From: Streptococcus salivarius
GTDB taxonomy: Bacteria > Bacillota > Bacilli > Lactobacillales > Streptococcaceae
Length of the DNA: 64,000 nt
NCBI RefSeq assembly: GCF_000785515.1
Contig: NZ_CP009913.1
Coordinates: forward strand, 1,330,001-1,394,000
Direction: 5' to 3'
Shown here: piece by piece, positions 17,562 to 26,903 of the stretch
How positions within the stretch are numbered: position 1 is the stretch's first letter
How the letters are laid out: the number at the start of each line of letters is the position of its first letter
Translations under genes and position numbers: made by a program
The notes under the pieces: generated by a model
Databases searched by the model: none
Seen by the model: only the letters and a program-made list of their open reading frames with translations
Told to the model about the DNA's origin: nothing

Positions 17562-18380
17562 CTAACCTCCTTGAATAGTGATAAATGACTGGACTCGTTT
17601 CCAAATCAACTGAGACAAGCCCACCATCACTATAAGCCAGAAGAACTGGAGCAAAAGCGCTTGAAGAATCTGACTGGCATCGTATTTCCCAACAATGATC
17701 ATAACCGGAGTATAAATCAAGGATGAAAAAGGCAAGAAGGAGAGAATAGCTGAAACCACCTTTGGAAAGAAAGCCAAGGGAATCAAACTTCCAGACATAA
17801 AAGCCACTATTGAAGTCTTGAGTAGATTGGAACCCCAAAGATTTTTAAACACAAAGGCTGAAAATCCAAAGCAGATATTAAAGAAAAAGTTAATCAGATA
17901 GGCGAGCGTTAAGCTAATGAGATATATAACCAACAATCCCAGCACTTCTACAATGCCTTTTCCAGACAGGATTTTCATCATAACTATGACACTTAAAAAT
18001 GGCAGTCCAACAGTGATAAAAATCAACCACTTGGAACCAAGTTCGGTAAAGAGATAAGAGGCCGCAAAATGCACTGGTCGCAACAAACGCATGATAATGG
18101 AACCATCCTTGACCTCTTCCCCAATCATAAAGGAGCTATCAGATCTGGTCAAAAGATTGGTCACAAAACTCATGATGATGTAGAGGGTGATGTCTGCCAT
18201 GCTGAAGCCCTGAATCAAAGGCTCCTGTGACGAATCAAAGACTGCCTTCCAGAGATAAAAGGCCACAAAAGCCCCCATGACATCTCCAATCCGATAGAGA
18301 ATAAAGTTGACACGATAGGTAATCAACTCCTGAATCCCTGCATTGATAAAGGGTTTGTACCGTCTCCACAATTTGACCAT
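17562..18380 (-). CDS. ABC-2 type transporter permease (first subunit)
   Basis: About 272 residues with six hydrophobic segments, paralogous in design to the next gene. The start at 18380 (MVKLWRRYKPF) is preferred to an ATG 42 bases upstream, because GAAAGGAG lies before it and it falls two bases after the ATPase stop codon. The loop motif DGSIIMRLLRPVHF is typical of this ABC-2 subgroup. Confidence 0.86.
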   Translation of the reverse strand: MVKLWRRYKPFINAGIQELITYRVNFILYRIGDVMGAFVAFYLWKAVFDSSQEPLIQGFSMADITLYIIMSFVTNLLTRSDSSFMIGEEVKDGSIIMRLLRPVHFAASYLFTELGSKWLIFITVGLPFLSVIVMMKILSGKGIVEVLGLLVIYLISLTLAYLINFFFNICFGFSAFVFKNLWGSNLLKTSIVAFMSGSLIPLAFFPKVVSAILSFLPFSSLIYTPVMIIVGKYDASQILQALLLQFFWLIVMVGLSQLIWKRVQSFITIQGG

Positions 18381-18381
18381 C

Positions 18382-19374
18382 TTAGAGCTCCTTTCGGTAG
18401 AAGCGACGGATAATATCCTCAATATCCGTATCCACCATCTTCAAATCACGGACTTCAAAATCAGACAGAGTTTGCTTGATAATATCAGCTGACTGGTAGC
18501 GAGAACTATCGAATTCAATAGTCAGGCTATTTCCTTGCCTATCAATGGTCATATCAGGCAAGCCTTCATAATGAGAGACTAAATGACTTTGACCTGGTAT
18601 CAGATCGAAGGAGAGAGTCTTCATCTTGCCAAAGGTTTCCTTGAGCTGGCTCACCGTTCCATCAAAAATCTCTTGCCCCTTATCAATCATAAGAATCCGA
18701 TCACAGAGTTGCTCAATATCACTCAGGTCGTGAGTGGTCAAGAGAATAGTGGTCTCTTCCTCCTGATTGATCTGAGTGATAGCCCGACGAATGTTATCCT
18801 TGACCGACACATCCAAACCAATAGTCGGCTCATCTAAAAAGAGAACCTTGGGATTGTGAAGTAAGGAAGCCGCAATGTCCGCCCGCATCCGTTGACCTAG
18901 TGAAAGAGTCCGCACAGGATCCTTGATAAAGTCCTTCAAATCCAAAACTTCATTCAAAAAGTCCATGCGCTTATGGAAAAGCGAGTCCGGTACATCATAG
19001 ATCTCTTTCAAAACCGTGTAGGTCTCTTGCAGGGCCAAATCCCACCATAGCTGGGTGCGTTGTCCGAAAACGACTCCAATATCCTTGACATAATCCTGGC
19101 GATTATCCTGTGGAATCTTGCCATTAATCCGACAAAAACCAGATGTCGGTTTTAAAATTCCTGTCAGCATTTTAATGGTAGTCGACTTCCCAGCACCATT
19201 TGCCCCGATAAAACCTAGAATCTGTCCCTTGGGCACCTCAAAGGTCAAATCCTTGACCGCTTCAAAGGTCTGCTTTTCAGGATGAATAAAGGAACGCAAA
19301 GATCCCTTCAACCCCGGTTCCTTGACTGTCTTCACAAAATTTTTCTGAAGATGTTCCACTTCTATCATTGCCAT
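18382..19374 (-). CDS. ABC transporter ATP-binding protein
   Basis: 330 residues; powers the two permeases downstream. Walker A GANGAGKST at about 57-65, Q-loop GVFGQRTQLWWDL, signature LSLGQRMRADIAASLL, Walker B VLFLDEPTIGLD followed by H-loop TTHD. The C-terminal ~100 residues form an extra domain as in daunorubicin/ABC-2 type ATPases. The substrate could be a peptide, lipid or drug. First gene of the operon. Confidence 0.93.
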   Translation of the reverse strand: MAMIEVEHLQKNFVKTVKEPGLKGSLRSFIHPEKQTFEAVKDLTFEVPKGQILGFIGANGAGKSTTIKMLTGILKPTSGFCRINGKIPQDNRQDYVKDIGVVFGQRTQLWWDLALQETYTVLKEIYDVPDSLFHKRMDFLNEVLDLKDFIKDPVRTLSLGQRMRADIAASLLHNPKVLFLDEPTIGLDVSVKDNIRRAITQINQEEETTILLTTHDLSDIEQLCDRILMIDKGQEIFDGTVSQLKETFGKMKTLSFDLIPGQSHLVSHYEGLPDMTIDRQGNSLTIEFDSSRYQSADIIKQTLSDFEVRDLKMVDTDIEDIIRRFYRKEL

Positions 19375-19571
19375 ATCTATCTCCTACAGTAAAAAATCAA
19401 CAAACCGTGTCCTTTAAACACAAAAAGCCAATTTCTCATCTCCTAAAATCTGCTTTCTTTATCACAGCAGAAGGCCTCAGTATTACTCTATTATAAAGCA
19501 GTTAAAAAAGGAAACCAAGTGTTATTCTCGCAAAAGAGAAAATAGTTTTGATACTTGAAAAAACAAAAAAA

Positions 19572-19589
19572 TCTGTCTAAAAAGACAGA
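19572..19589. terminator. Terminator downstream of the DUF3592 gene
   Basis: Seven-base perfect stem (19572-19578 with 19583-19589), with an A run on its left that reads as T on the minus strand, 25 bases after the stop of the DUF3592 gene. The rest of 19375-19613 shows no gene. Confidence 0.75.
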
Positions 19590-19613
19590 CTCAGAATGTA
19601 TGATATAAAGCAT

Positions 19614-20132
19614 TTATCGGATTGCCATAGTCAAACAAATAATCGTGATGATAACAAGCGTCAAAACCAATAGCCAATAAGTCAATTTATAAACTTTCAC
19701 AGCTCCACAAAAACGTTCGACATAGGATTCTTTGGGATTATTTGGATTGTACCAAACTGTCAGGGGTGATCCCAAAGGAAAAAAATCCTTGGCGGTATAT
19801 GGCACTGATGAATTGGTGTATAGAACAAGTCTTTTAGCCAACAAGTCTGGATTAGAGGTGGCTTTGGAACTCTTCCAAGGAAGTGAAACTGTCGTGACCC
19901 ACTCATACTCCAGACTTCTTCTAAAAGCTTTACCATTGACGACATACTCTACAATCGGAGCAATGGCATCAGTATAGTATCTATAGCCAACTACGCTACC
20001 TTTTATGCTCTCTGTAGACCTCTTTTTACGATTAAGTTCTTTGAGATACAAATAGCGAAAAAGAAATATTGTAAATGACAAAACGACGAAGCCTATGGAC
20101 CAAGCCCAAAATAGAATCTGCAACTTAGACAT
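19614..20132 (-). CDS. DUF3592-like membrane protein
   Basis: About 172 residues: one N-terminal membrane helix (LFWAWSIGFVVLSFTIFLF), an extracytoplasmic beta-rich domain (GSVVGYRYYTDAIAPIVEY, GSPLTVWYNPNNPKESYVE) and a second C-terminal membrane helix. The GSVVGY...P.VEY...G...YNP.NP pattern matches DUF3592. The start at 20132 follows GAGGAGG by six bases; the ORF's earlier ATG overlaps that ribosome-binding site. Function unknown; monocistronic. Confidence 0.75.
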   Translation of the reverse strand: MSKLQILFWAWSIGFVVLSFTIFLFRYLYLKELNRKKRSTESIKGSVVGYRYYTDAIAPIVEYVVNGKAFRRSLEYEWVTTVSLPWKSSKATSNPDLLAKRLVLYTNSSVPYTAKDFFPLGSPLTVWYNPNNPKESYVERFCGAVKVYKLTYWLLVLTLVIITIICLTMAIR

Positions 20133-20487
20133 GATTTTCCTCCTCAAAGATGATTTTTCCCATTTGATTCTCCCACATTAGTCTTTGTATTTTGCTCACT
20201 GGAATAAGCACGACTCACTCCATTCTACCATGTCTGGACTTTGCTTGCTTGTGAATGTTTAGATAGATTATAAGCCACAAAAAAGCCACCATAGGGTGAC
20301 TTAAAGATAGAAACTCTAAAATGTATTGGAAATAATTCCTTTTTTGAGTGCTGTAAGTATAAATCATAACTTTACACCATGGTAAAAATTCCTTTGCACA
20401 ATTGCTTCAAGTAGTTGTAAGTTTTAATACTTAGCTTTACTACCAAGCTATGGAAAAGATGAACGTCTTCATCTAAAAATCGAAAAA
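20133..20487. other. Intergenic stretch without a recognisable gene; holds one terminator
   Basis: No supported coding sequence on either strand. A hairpin at 20283-20302 (arms 20283-20290 and 20295-20302) with an A run on its left ends the minus-strand transcript coming from 20727. It is closely similar to the hairpin at 26247-26269 on the other side of the accessory block. A short palindrome GATGAACGTCTTCATC lies near 20458. Confidence 0.6.
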
Positions 20488-20727
20488 TTAATAAAATTCA
20501 TTTATCACATCTAACAATAACTCTTTGTCATTCTTCATAATGTCTAACAATGCATCTTCGTCATCCTCCAGAATGGCCATGTATATCTTTCTTCGAGCTT
20601 TTAACTTTTCGATTTCTTTTTCAGACTCTTTAAGCCGTCGATTTTCTCTTAATTTCATATAAAGAAAGATTCCTGCGACCAAATAGTTTAATACTGAAAA
20701 TATAGCAAATAATACAACAAGATTCAT
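20488..20727 (-). CDS. Small single-pass membrane protein with charged coiled-coil-like tail
   Basis: 79 residues. One N-terminal membrane helix (MNLVVLFAIFSVLNYLVAG), then a heavily charged helical stretch (ENRRLKESEKEIEKLKARRK) and an acidic end. The ATG at 20727 is used because AGGGAGAG lies before it; the longer frame begins 14 codons earlier without a ribosome-binding site. No family recognised. First of several accessory genes at the edge of the WYL/DUF262 block. Confidence 0.55.
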   Translation of the reverse strand: MNLVVLFAIFSVLNYLVAGIFLYMKLRENRRLKESEKEIEKLKARRKIYMAILEDDEDALLDIMKNDKELLLDVINEFY

Positions 20728-20844
20728 GATAATTACTCTCCCTATAAAATAAATTTTCTTAGTTCTCAACTATTGAATGTATTTCAACACTTCACACTAA
20801 AAAGATGTGTTTTCCCTGTCTATGTTCATTATCAGTGTTAACCA

Positions 20845-21114
20845 TTAGCAAACATATGCTTTCGCAAACAAATACAAATCATCTAATTCATCATGTTCAG
20901 GTCTTGAGGTTGTATGAAATCCTGCACAATAATGACAATAATAAGTACGAATGGTTTGATCCTCACACAACATGACCGCACGAAGCGCTTTGGCATTAGT
21001 CTCATAAACTATTTTATTTTTTTTAGCTCCATGACAGTAAATACCTTTTGTTGAGTGTCTGTTCTCCATTAGTTTCATTTTGTTTCTATAAATAATCTTT
21101 CTAATTTTAGACAT
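20845..21114 (-). CDS. Small basic protein with CxxC-type zinc-binding motif
   Basis: 89 residues. A basic N-terminus (KIRKIIYRNKMKL), a cysteine and histidine at YCHGAKK, and YYCHYCAGFHTTSR, where CHYCxxxH could bind zinc. Small proteins of this sort are frequent in phage and mobile-element neighbourhoods, but no named family is recognised. A very good ribosome-binding site (AGGAGG) lies eight bases before the ATG, which supports a real gene. Confidence 0.6.
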   Translation of the reverse strand: MSKIRKIIYRNKMKLMENRHSTKGIYCHGAKKNKIVYETNAKALRAVMLCEDQTIRTYYCHYCAGFHTTSRPEHDELDDLYLFAKAYVC

Positions 21115-21326
21115 GTTGCTTTCCTCCTTTTGGTAATAAATGCTGTACTTTTGTTTTGCATTATTTATTTACAACTATATTTTACCACCAGAAATACACA
21201 ATACAAGTACCTTAAACATATCATTGTCCATCTGTTTTATACTTTCAAACAATATAAAAAAAAAAAGTACGTATAAAACGTACTTCTGTTTTTTTGCGAA
21301 ATGCTATTTAAAAAAAAGTGTCAATT

Positions 21327-22334
21327 TTACTTATTTATTTTTTCTAGTTCAAGTATAGTAAACACCCCATTAAATCGATCAATATAACGTTGAAAACTAT
21401 CTCTGCCATAGGTTTCAATTTCATATATTACCCTAGGAACTGTACTCCTTGTATCTTTCTCAATAACTTTAAGTGCAGGGATATCATCTTCAAGTACTTC
21501 CCAAAACTGACCAACATATCTGAATCTAATCCGAAATTTTTCCGTATCTGAAAACATCAAGAAAGTATGATAACGAACATCACTATCTGACAAAATTTGA
21601 GTTAATTCCTCAGAACTTAATATTAATTCTGTATTATGCTTCGAACGATGAACAGTTTTAAAACGATCCAGTCGAAAATTACGCAGACTCCTTGTATCTA
21701 TTTTTAATCTTCCATCCTTTTCTTCAACTTTATATGCCATACAATAAAAATAATGGTCATTAAACATAATCGAGACCGGTAACACATCATAATCGGCATC
21801 CTTACCTTGGTATTTCGTATACTTAAAAGAAAGAGGCTTCTGATTCTCAATAGCATCAAAAATAGCGGATAGATGAGGCAAGATTGATTTACTCTTATTG
21901 TCCCTGTAAATCGATAATTCCTTATACTCCTCTAGTTCCCGTTCCGTAAAGTTTCTAATACGCTGACGTTCCCTATCATCAACAGCTCTCTCTACAAAGG
22001 TATCAATGATTTCTCTAACTTCCTCAACACGTAGTGCTCTACTTTCTAAAAGAATCTTAGACAAGATGACAGCCTGGTTGTACTTTAAGTTACCATAACC
22101 ATGGTTATATTCTGCCTCATAGGTTCCTGCAAGTCGAGAATACTTTATTTTCATGTCATCTCTAAGTATTTTTAGATTTTCCTTTAATTCCCTTAAATCA
22201 TCTTTAAAGGTTCGCTCGGCGATATTAAAACGTTTAAGGTACTCAGTTTTATTAACCTTATTCCCCTTTTCCAATTCAGACATAAAATATAAGAGACGAC
22301 TGGTTTTCCCTTGCAAATTATTTTCTTCTTTCAT
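21327..22334 (-). CDS. WYL-domain transcriptional regulator
   Basis: 335 residues. N-terminal winged helix-turn-helix (GNKVNKTEYLKRFNIAERTFKDDLRELK at about 18-45), a linker with charged helices, then a WYL domain (about 165-240: KPLSFKYTKYQGKD, VLPVSIMFNDHYFYCMAY with the aromatic-Tyr pattern, RNFRLDRF) and a C-terminal WCX-like extension. Such regulators commonly sense nucleotides or nucleic acid and often control phage-defence genes. It has its own TATAAT about 25 bases upstream and is separated from the DUF262 genes by a hairpin near 22450-22485. Confidence 0.85.
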   Translation of the reverse strand: MKEENNLQGKTSRLLYFMSELEKGNKVNKTEYLKRFNIAERTFKDDLRELKENLKILRDDMKIKYSRLAGTYEAEYNHGYGNLKYNQAVILSKILLESRALRVEEVREIIDTFVERAVDDRERQRIRNFTERELEEYKELSIYRDNKSKSILPHLSAIFDAIENQKPLSFKYTKYQGKDADYDVLPVSIMFNDHYFYCMAYKVEEKDGRLKIDTRSLRNFRLDRFKTVHRSKHNTELILSSEELTQILSDSDVRYHTFLMFSDTEKFRIRFRYVGQFWEVLEDDIPALKVIEKDTRSTVPRVIYEIETYGRDSFQRYIDRFNGVFTILELEKINK

Positions 22335-22488
22335 TAATCGACCTCATGCTTGATTATAACTTCTAGAATATAATATCATTATCCTCATTCTATTCGTAAT
22401 TATCTCAAGTCTTTTTTATACTAGCTTACAATAAAAATTGAGATTTAATACACAAAGGCCAGTGTGAATTTCACTAGCCCTCTTGATA

Positions 22489-24576
22489 TTAATAGTGTAT
22501 TTTATTTTTCAATAATTGTGCTATTTCCAAAAATGATAACCTAGGATCAAAATGTTCTTCCTCTGCTTCTTCGCCACCTATTAAATTAAGGCTAAAATGA
22601 TGTCCTCGAAATCTGACTTCATATACTTCATTTACATAAAGTATCCTATTGGTACTTTCAATACCTTTTTCTCTTTCATAATAAGATTGTATTCCTAATT
22701 CCTTTAGTTTTTCTTCTAGTGCTATCAAATGAATATCAAAATTTCTGGCACTAGAGCTCTTATTGGGAATTAACAACATCTCTTCTGCTCTATTAAGCCA
22801 GAACGGAGATTTCATTCTATATTGTGAAGATTCCATTTTACTAAACATGGTTTCATAATAAGAAATGAAAGCATAACGCCATTCCTGAGGGGGGAGATGA
22901 CTTATATTGTCTTGAATAATACGACGATATTCAACCTCTAGTGGCTTGGTAATATCAAGTTCATCAAGTAGTTTTTTGACATACTCATTTCGAGATGAAA
23001 ATAAACTTTTGAGGCTTGGTGCAGACCCAGAATTCCCATTTGGACTGTCCTGACACAGCGTTTTATAATTATTATGTATAGTCATTGTATAGTCTCCTAG
23101 AGCCAGCAAAGCTGCCCGCATTAATAGGCCTTCTTTAGGCTTTGTTTCACTAAACATTTTTGCTATTTTATTCCAATAAGTTGAAATAATATCAATCCTT
23201 CTGCTTGGTAAATCATTCTCTTTGAAGTAAAAGCAACTTCGAATCTGACCATCAAAATAGCGATGATTTTCAGCAACTTCAATAATCTCTCTATAGGAAT
23301 CATCCGCTGTTATCAATTTAGCTTTTTCAATCTCTTCGTCAACTTGGTCAATACTGAAACCATTAATTCTATTTCCCTCGGCTAGATATTCTAGCAGGTC
23401 TGAAGTATGTTCGATTTGTTCATTAATCCCCTTGATTGCCCGTTCATATGAATCTTGAGAATCTATAACTGAGTTATTAATCAAGTTCCTAAAGATACGG
23501 TACCAGTTTTTATAGCTAGTATCTAATGTAGCACCGTGCTGTTCAAGGAATGTTGAAATAACATGAAAATAAACCCTATCCTTCAGATATTTATTGACTA
23601 TTGAACGTTCTAAAATAGATGAAACATCAGTCACTTTATTCTGAGAGAGGAAATCAAGAACAGATATAATTATTTTTACATGACTAATTTCTACAGTTTC
23701 AAAGTCGATTTCAAGAGTCCAATTATCACGTTTAGAATAATCAAGGCTATCTAAATTATTGATAAGTACAATTTCAAATAAATTTAAAAAGTTGGTGTCA
23801 AAGGCATTTTTATCAATATTCCAAATAACATCAGTCCACTTCGTATCAATATTTTGAGAAAATTCCCTTTCTAAACGACCATCTATTTTCTTTATTCTAT
23901 CAATAAATCTTGCTTTGAAATTTTCAAAGTCAGTTAACGGGCGCCCCCTAGAATTCAGTTTGATATAGAGCTCATCTTCTGAACCAAGTTTATCTATATC
24001 GAGGAAATTGAACACAAGTTTTTGGTTATTAGCATCTGATAAAACTGAAACATAATCAAACTCATAATCAAAAGAATCAGAAATATCATCTAGTGTTTTC
24101 AAAGCACCTTGTACAGTTGGATCTAACTGCCATGAATCTGCAAACCACGGCTCATCTTTTATGATTTCGGAAGGACTTTTTGTTTTTGTAAAAATAATTC
24201 TTCTATTCTCAACTAGACTCTCGAAAAATTTTGTCGAAGAATTTCTAGTTTTATAAGAGAAATTACCCAAAAAGTCACACTCATCATTATCTCTATAAGC
24301 AAAAAGATAAACCAAGAATAAAGTTGTCAGACGTTGTTGCCCATCTAATGGAATAAACTTCCCATTAGTTGATTTTCCATAAATAAAATTCAAATCGAGT
24401 GGTTCGACATTTTTGTCAAGTAAGGCAGTATTAATATCTTGGAGTAATACTTTTCGAACTTCGGTGGTTCTTTTATCCTTTCTACCTTGTGCATAGTCTC
24501 TCTGAATCAACGGAATTACGACTCGATAATTTTCTAACAATGATTTTAAGTTATATTTTGCGTTAATCTCTTGCAT
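22489..24576 (-). CDS. DUF262 (GmrS/ParB-like) protein, probable restriction/defence component
   Basis: 695 residues. The N-terminal DUF262 domain, a ParB/Srx-like nucleotide-binding fold, is shown by IPLIQRDYAQGR (21-32), LDGQQRLTTLFLVYLF (77-92) and the later ELYIKLNSRGRPLTDFENFKARF. The remaining ~450 residues are helical with no HNH motif that I can see. In GmrSD-type type IV systems the DUF262 domain uses NTP and works with a DUF1524 nuclease, here supplied by the gene just upstream. The ATG follows the stop of that gene by two bases, with AGGAG inside its end: tight translational coupling. Confidence 0.82.
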   Translation of the reverse strand: MQEINAKYNLKSLLENYRVVIPLIQRDYAQGRKDKRTTEVRKVLLQDINTALLDKNVEPLDLNFIYGKSTNGKFIPLDGQQRLTTLFLVYLFAYRDNDECDFLGNFSYKTRNSSTKFFESLVENRRIIFTKTKSPSEIIKDEPWFADSWQLDPTVQGALKTLDDISDSFDYEFDYVSVLSDANNQKLVFNFLDIDKLGSEDELYIKLNSRGRPLTDFENFKARFIDRIKKIDGRLEREFSQNIDTKWTDVIWNIDKNAFDTNFLNLFEIVLINNLDSLDYSKRDNWTLEIDFETVEISHVKIIISVLDFLSQNKVTDVSSILERSIVNKYLKDRVYFHVISTFLEQHGATLDTSYKNWYRIFRNLINNSVIDSQDSYERAIKGINEQIEHTSDLLEYLAEGNRINGFSIDQVDEEIEKAKLITADDSYREIIEVAENHRYFDGQIRSCFYFKENDLPSRRIDIISTYWNKIAKMFSETKPKEGLLMRAALLALGDYTMTIHNNYKTLCQDSPNGNSGSAPSLKSLFSSRNEYVKKLLDELDITKPLEVEYRRIIQDNISHLPPQEWRYAFISYYETMFSKMESSQYRMKSPFWLNRAEEMLLIPNKSSSARNFDIHLIALEEKLKELGIQSYYEREKGIESTNRILYVNEVYEVRFRGHHFSLNLIGGEEAEEEHFDPRLSFLEIAQLLKNKIHY

Positions 24577-24578
24577 GA

Positions 24579-26117
24579 CTACTCCTCATCATCTCCAAAA
24601 AATTGGTTGAATTCCTGTTTTATCGCTTGAATATAACCGTCTTTATCCTTATCAGTCCAGTCGTCAAATCCATCTACCTCATTGCTGTAGACTTTCAAGA
24701 ACACATTGCGCGTACAAACAGGTACAAATTTTCCTTCCGCATCAACCTCAATGATAATTCTACGCTTTTGGTCAAATGGGCTATTTCCATAAGAGCGATT
24801 CGTATTAGAGTCTAGCAAGGTTAAATTAGCTAGACTATCATCAGCTTCAGCAGTCTCATCGGCCGTAGCATGAATATGCTCGATATCCCATTTCTCTTTC
24901 TTATAAATATCAAAAGGAAATCGATATTGTTTTTCACTCTTATTAATCAAAGTAACGAGATTAAACAGTAAAAGAAAAGATCTGATTTCTTTATTTTTAT
25001 TGCCATAGGAAAGTTCTTCTATAGATGCTATATCACTCGGAAGAGTTTTATAAGCAAGGTCTTTTAATTTAGAAAAAGCTTCTGACTTTTTCTTCTCTCT
25101 TGTAGCTTCACGGACTTTTTCGATCTTCTTATCGTCAACCGATAAGAGATAACCAATTAGATGATATCTATTTAAGTCCGTGTACCAGTTAGTTAATTCT
25201 TCAAATAATAAGTCGACATTATTCCAGTAGTCACTTATAAAAATCGATTTATTTTCGGCATTTTGATATTTTGCGTAGATTGAGTAGAAAGTTGAGTAAA
25301 TATCATTTTGGGGTATTTCTAAAGTACCATGTTCAAGTAGGTTAAACAAAAGATCTATCCTAGTGACATAATTCTCACTATTTGTAAGAAACTTCCAAAA
25401 TGATTCCTCTTGAAGTCGATGTTCAATATTATCCCAATCTATCCCCCTTTGTATCCTTTCACTATCATTTTCAGATTCATAATTAGTTTGATCTAACAAT
25501 AGAGCCTTAATGAGCTCAGCATTAGTCAAAGGAATCTTACCTAAGTTAACTTTAGTAAATAGTTTTATAGGGTCTTCTGTCTCATCAATTTCATACCAAA
25601 TAAAGAAAACAGCCTCTGTTAAGACTTGATAAATATCGTGTAGAGCATTATCCGAATTAATATCTTCTCGTTCCACCCATTTATCGATAGCAGCAAAAGC
25701 TTTACTGATATGATCTGCGTCAATATCATAATCTTCGATTTTTTGATAAGTATCAAAGTTTAATTCTTTTAAATACTTAGCACTCTGTTCTCTTGTTTCA
25801 TAAACCAACTCAAAGTAATCATATTGATTACTTCTTCTACGACCACTACTAAATTCAGCAGACATAAATTTCAAAAAAATAAAGATTGTTGTTAGCCTCT
25901 GTTGACCATCAACGACATCATAAGTATTATCTGAAACTTTCTTAACAATCAAGGGCTGCAAACAGTACTTATAATCTCTGTTTTGTTTACTATGTGTATA
26001 GAGGTCTTCTAAAAGAGTTGTAACCTCATGTTCAGTCCAGCGATATCCCCTTTGATATGAAGGAACATTAAATTTTAACCCTTTTAAGTCTTCAATTCGT
26101 TTTTCAGAAACTACCAT
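24579..26117 (-). CDS. DUF262-DUF1524 protein (GmrSD-like HNH nuclease), probable type IV restriction enzyme
   Basis: 512 residues from the ATG at 26117, which follows AAAAGGAG; the frame extends 27 codons further without a ribosome-binding site. DUF262 motifs: VPSYQRGYRW (18-27), VDGQQRLTTIF (69-79), FTKVNLGKIPLTNAELIKALLL (about 187-208). Near the C-terminus DIEHIHA (411-417) and NLTLLDSNTNRSYGNSPF (431-448) are the catalytic-histidine and asparagine parts of the DUF1524 HNH nuclease. Proteins of this build cleave modified phage DNA in an NTP-dependent way. First gene of a two-gene unit with the second DUF262 protein. Confidence 0.86.
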   Translation of the reverse strand: MVVSEKRIEDLKGLKFNVPSYQRGYRWTEHEVTTLLEDLYTHSKQNRDYKYCLQPLIVKKVSDNTYDVVDGQQRLTTIFIFLKFMSAEFSSGRRRSNQYDYFELVYETREQSAKYLKELNFDTYQKIEDYDIDADHISKAFAAIDKWVEREDINSDNALHDIYQVLTEAVFFIWYEIDETEDPIKLFTKVNLGKIPLTNAELIKALLLDQTNYESENDSERIQRGIDWDNIEHRLQEESFWKFLTNSENYVTRIDLLFNLLEHGTLEIPQNDIYSTFYSIYAKYQNAENKSIFISDYWNNVDLLFEELTNWYTDLNRYHLIGYLLSVDDKKIEKVREATREKKKSEAFSKLKDLAYKTLPSDIASIEELSYGNKNKEIRSFLLLFNLVTLINKSEKQYRFPFDIYKKEKWDIEHIHATADETAEADDSLANLTLLDSNTNRSYGNSPFDQKRRIIIEVDAEGKFVPVCTRNVFLKVYSNEVDGFDDWTDKDKDGYIQAIKQEFNQFFGDDEE

Positions 26118-26246
26118 TTGATATCTCCTTTTCTTCCAAACGTTGTTATTAGAATTGACAAAATTATCATCTACAATTATAGCACTATTATAAAGCAAAA
26201 TATTGGAAAAAATGCAAAATACTTTCTATATCGTGACGGCATGAAA

Positions 26247-26269
26247 AAAGCCACCATATGGTGACCTTT
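26247..26269 (-). terminator. Terminator of the two-component/ABC operon
   Basis: Perfect palindrome CACCATATGGTG flanked by AAAG/CTTT arms and an A run on the left (T run on the minus strand), 32 bases after the response-regulator stop. Very similar in sequence to the hairpin at 20283-20302. Confidence 0.8.
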
Positions 26270-26300
26270 AATTAATAAAATTTCTTTTATAAACTTCTCC

Positions 26301-26903
26301 TCATCCCAACCAGTCTTTTTCTTTGGCAATGCGGACGGCTTCTGTTCGGTTGCCTGCATCAAGTTTGGTCAGGATAGCTGTCATGTAATTTCGGACGGTT
26401 CCGTTTGAGAGAAAGAGACTTTCTGCGATTTCTTGGTTGGTTGAACCTTGAGCCACCATGGCCAAGACTTCTTGTTCGCGTTGGCTGAGTGGATTATTGT
26501 CAAAGGCAACACCTTCAACTAGCTCTGGCGAGTACTCCTTTTGTCCTGCTAGGACGGTATGGATGGTCGCCATGAGGTCACTGATGGAACGTTCTTTGAG
26601 CACGTAGGCATCCACCTGGGCTGCAAGGGCTCGTTTAAAATAGCCTTTTCGTTTGAAGGTGGTCACAATAACAACCTTCGTTTCACTTTGATTGGCACGA
26701 ATCCACTCCAGGACATCAAGTCCTGTCTTGATTGGCATTTCAATGTCTAAAATGGCTACGTCGACCTCTTCTTTTTCCAAGAGGGCAATGGCTTCTTGGC
26801 CATCACTGGCCGCATGGACCTCTTCAACATCGTCCTCCAGCATGAGGAGTTGGCAGAGGGCATCCCTCAACATTGACTGGTCTTCGGCAACTAATAATTT
26901 CAT
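26301..26903 (-). CDS. Response regulator, NarL/LuxR (DesR-like) family
   Basis: 200 residues. Receiver domain with acidic pocket ED at 7-8 and phosphorylated Asp53 (AILDIEMP), conserved Thr in VVIVTTF and Lys in YVLKERS; then a LuxR-type helix-turn-helix ([35 protein letters not shown], about 137-171). It overlaps the kinase gene by four bases. Probable target: the ATGACA/TGTCAT repeats upstream of the operon at 30077-30105. Confidence 0.93.
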   Translation of the reverse strand: MKLLVAEDQSMLRDALCQLLMLEDDVEEVHAASDGQEAIALLEKEEVDVAILDIEMPIKTGLDVLEWIRANQSETKVVIVTTFKRKGYFKRALAAQVDAYVLKERSISDLMATIHTVLAGQKEYSPELVEGVAFDNNPLSQREQEVLAMVAQGSTNQEIAESLFLSNGTVRNYMTAILTKLDAGNRTEAVRIAKEKDWLG

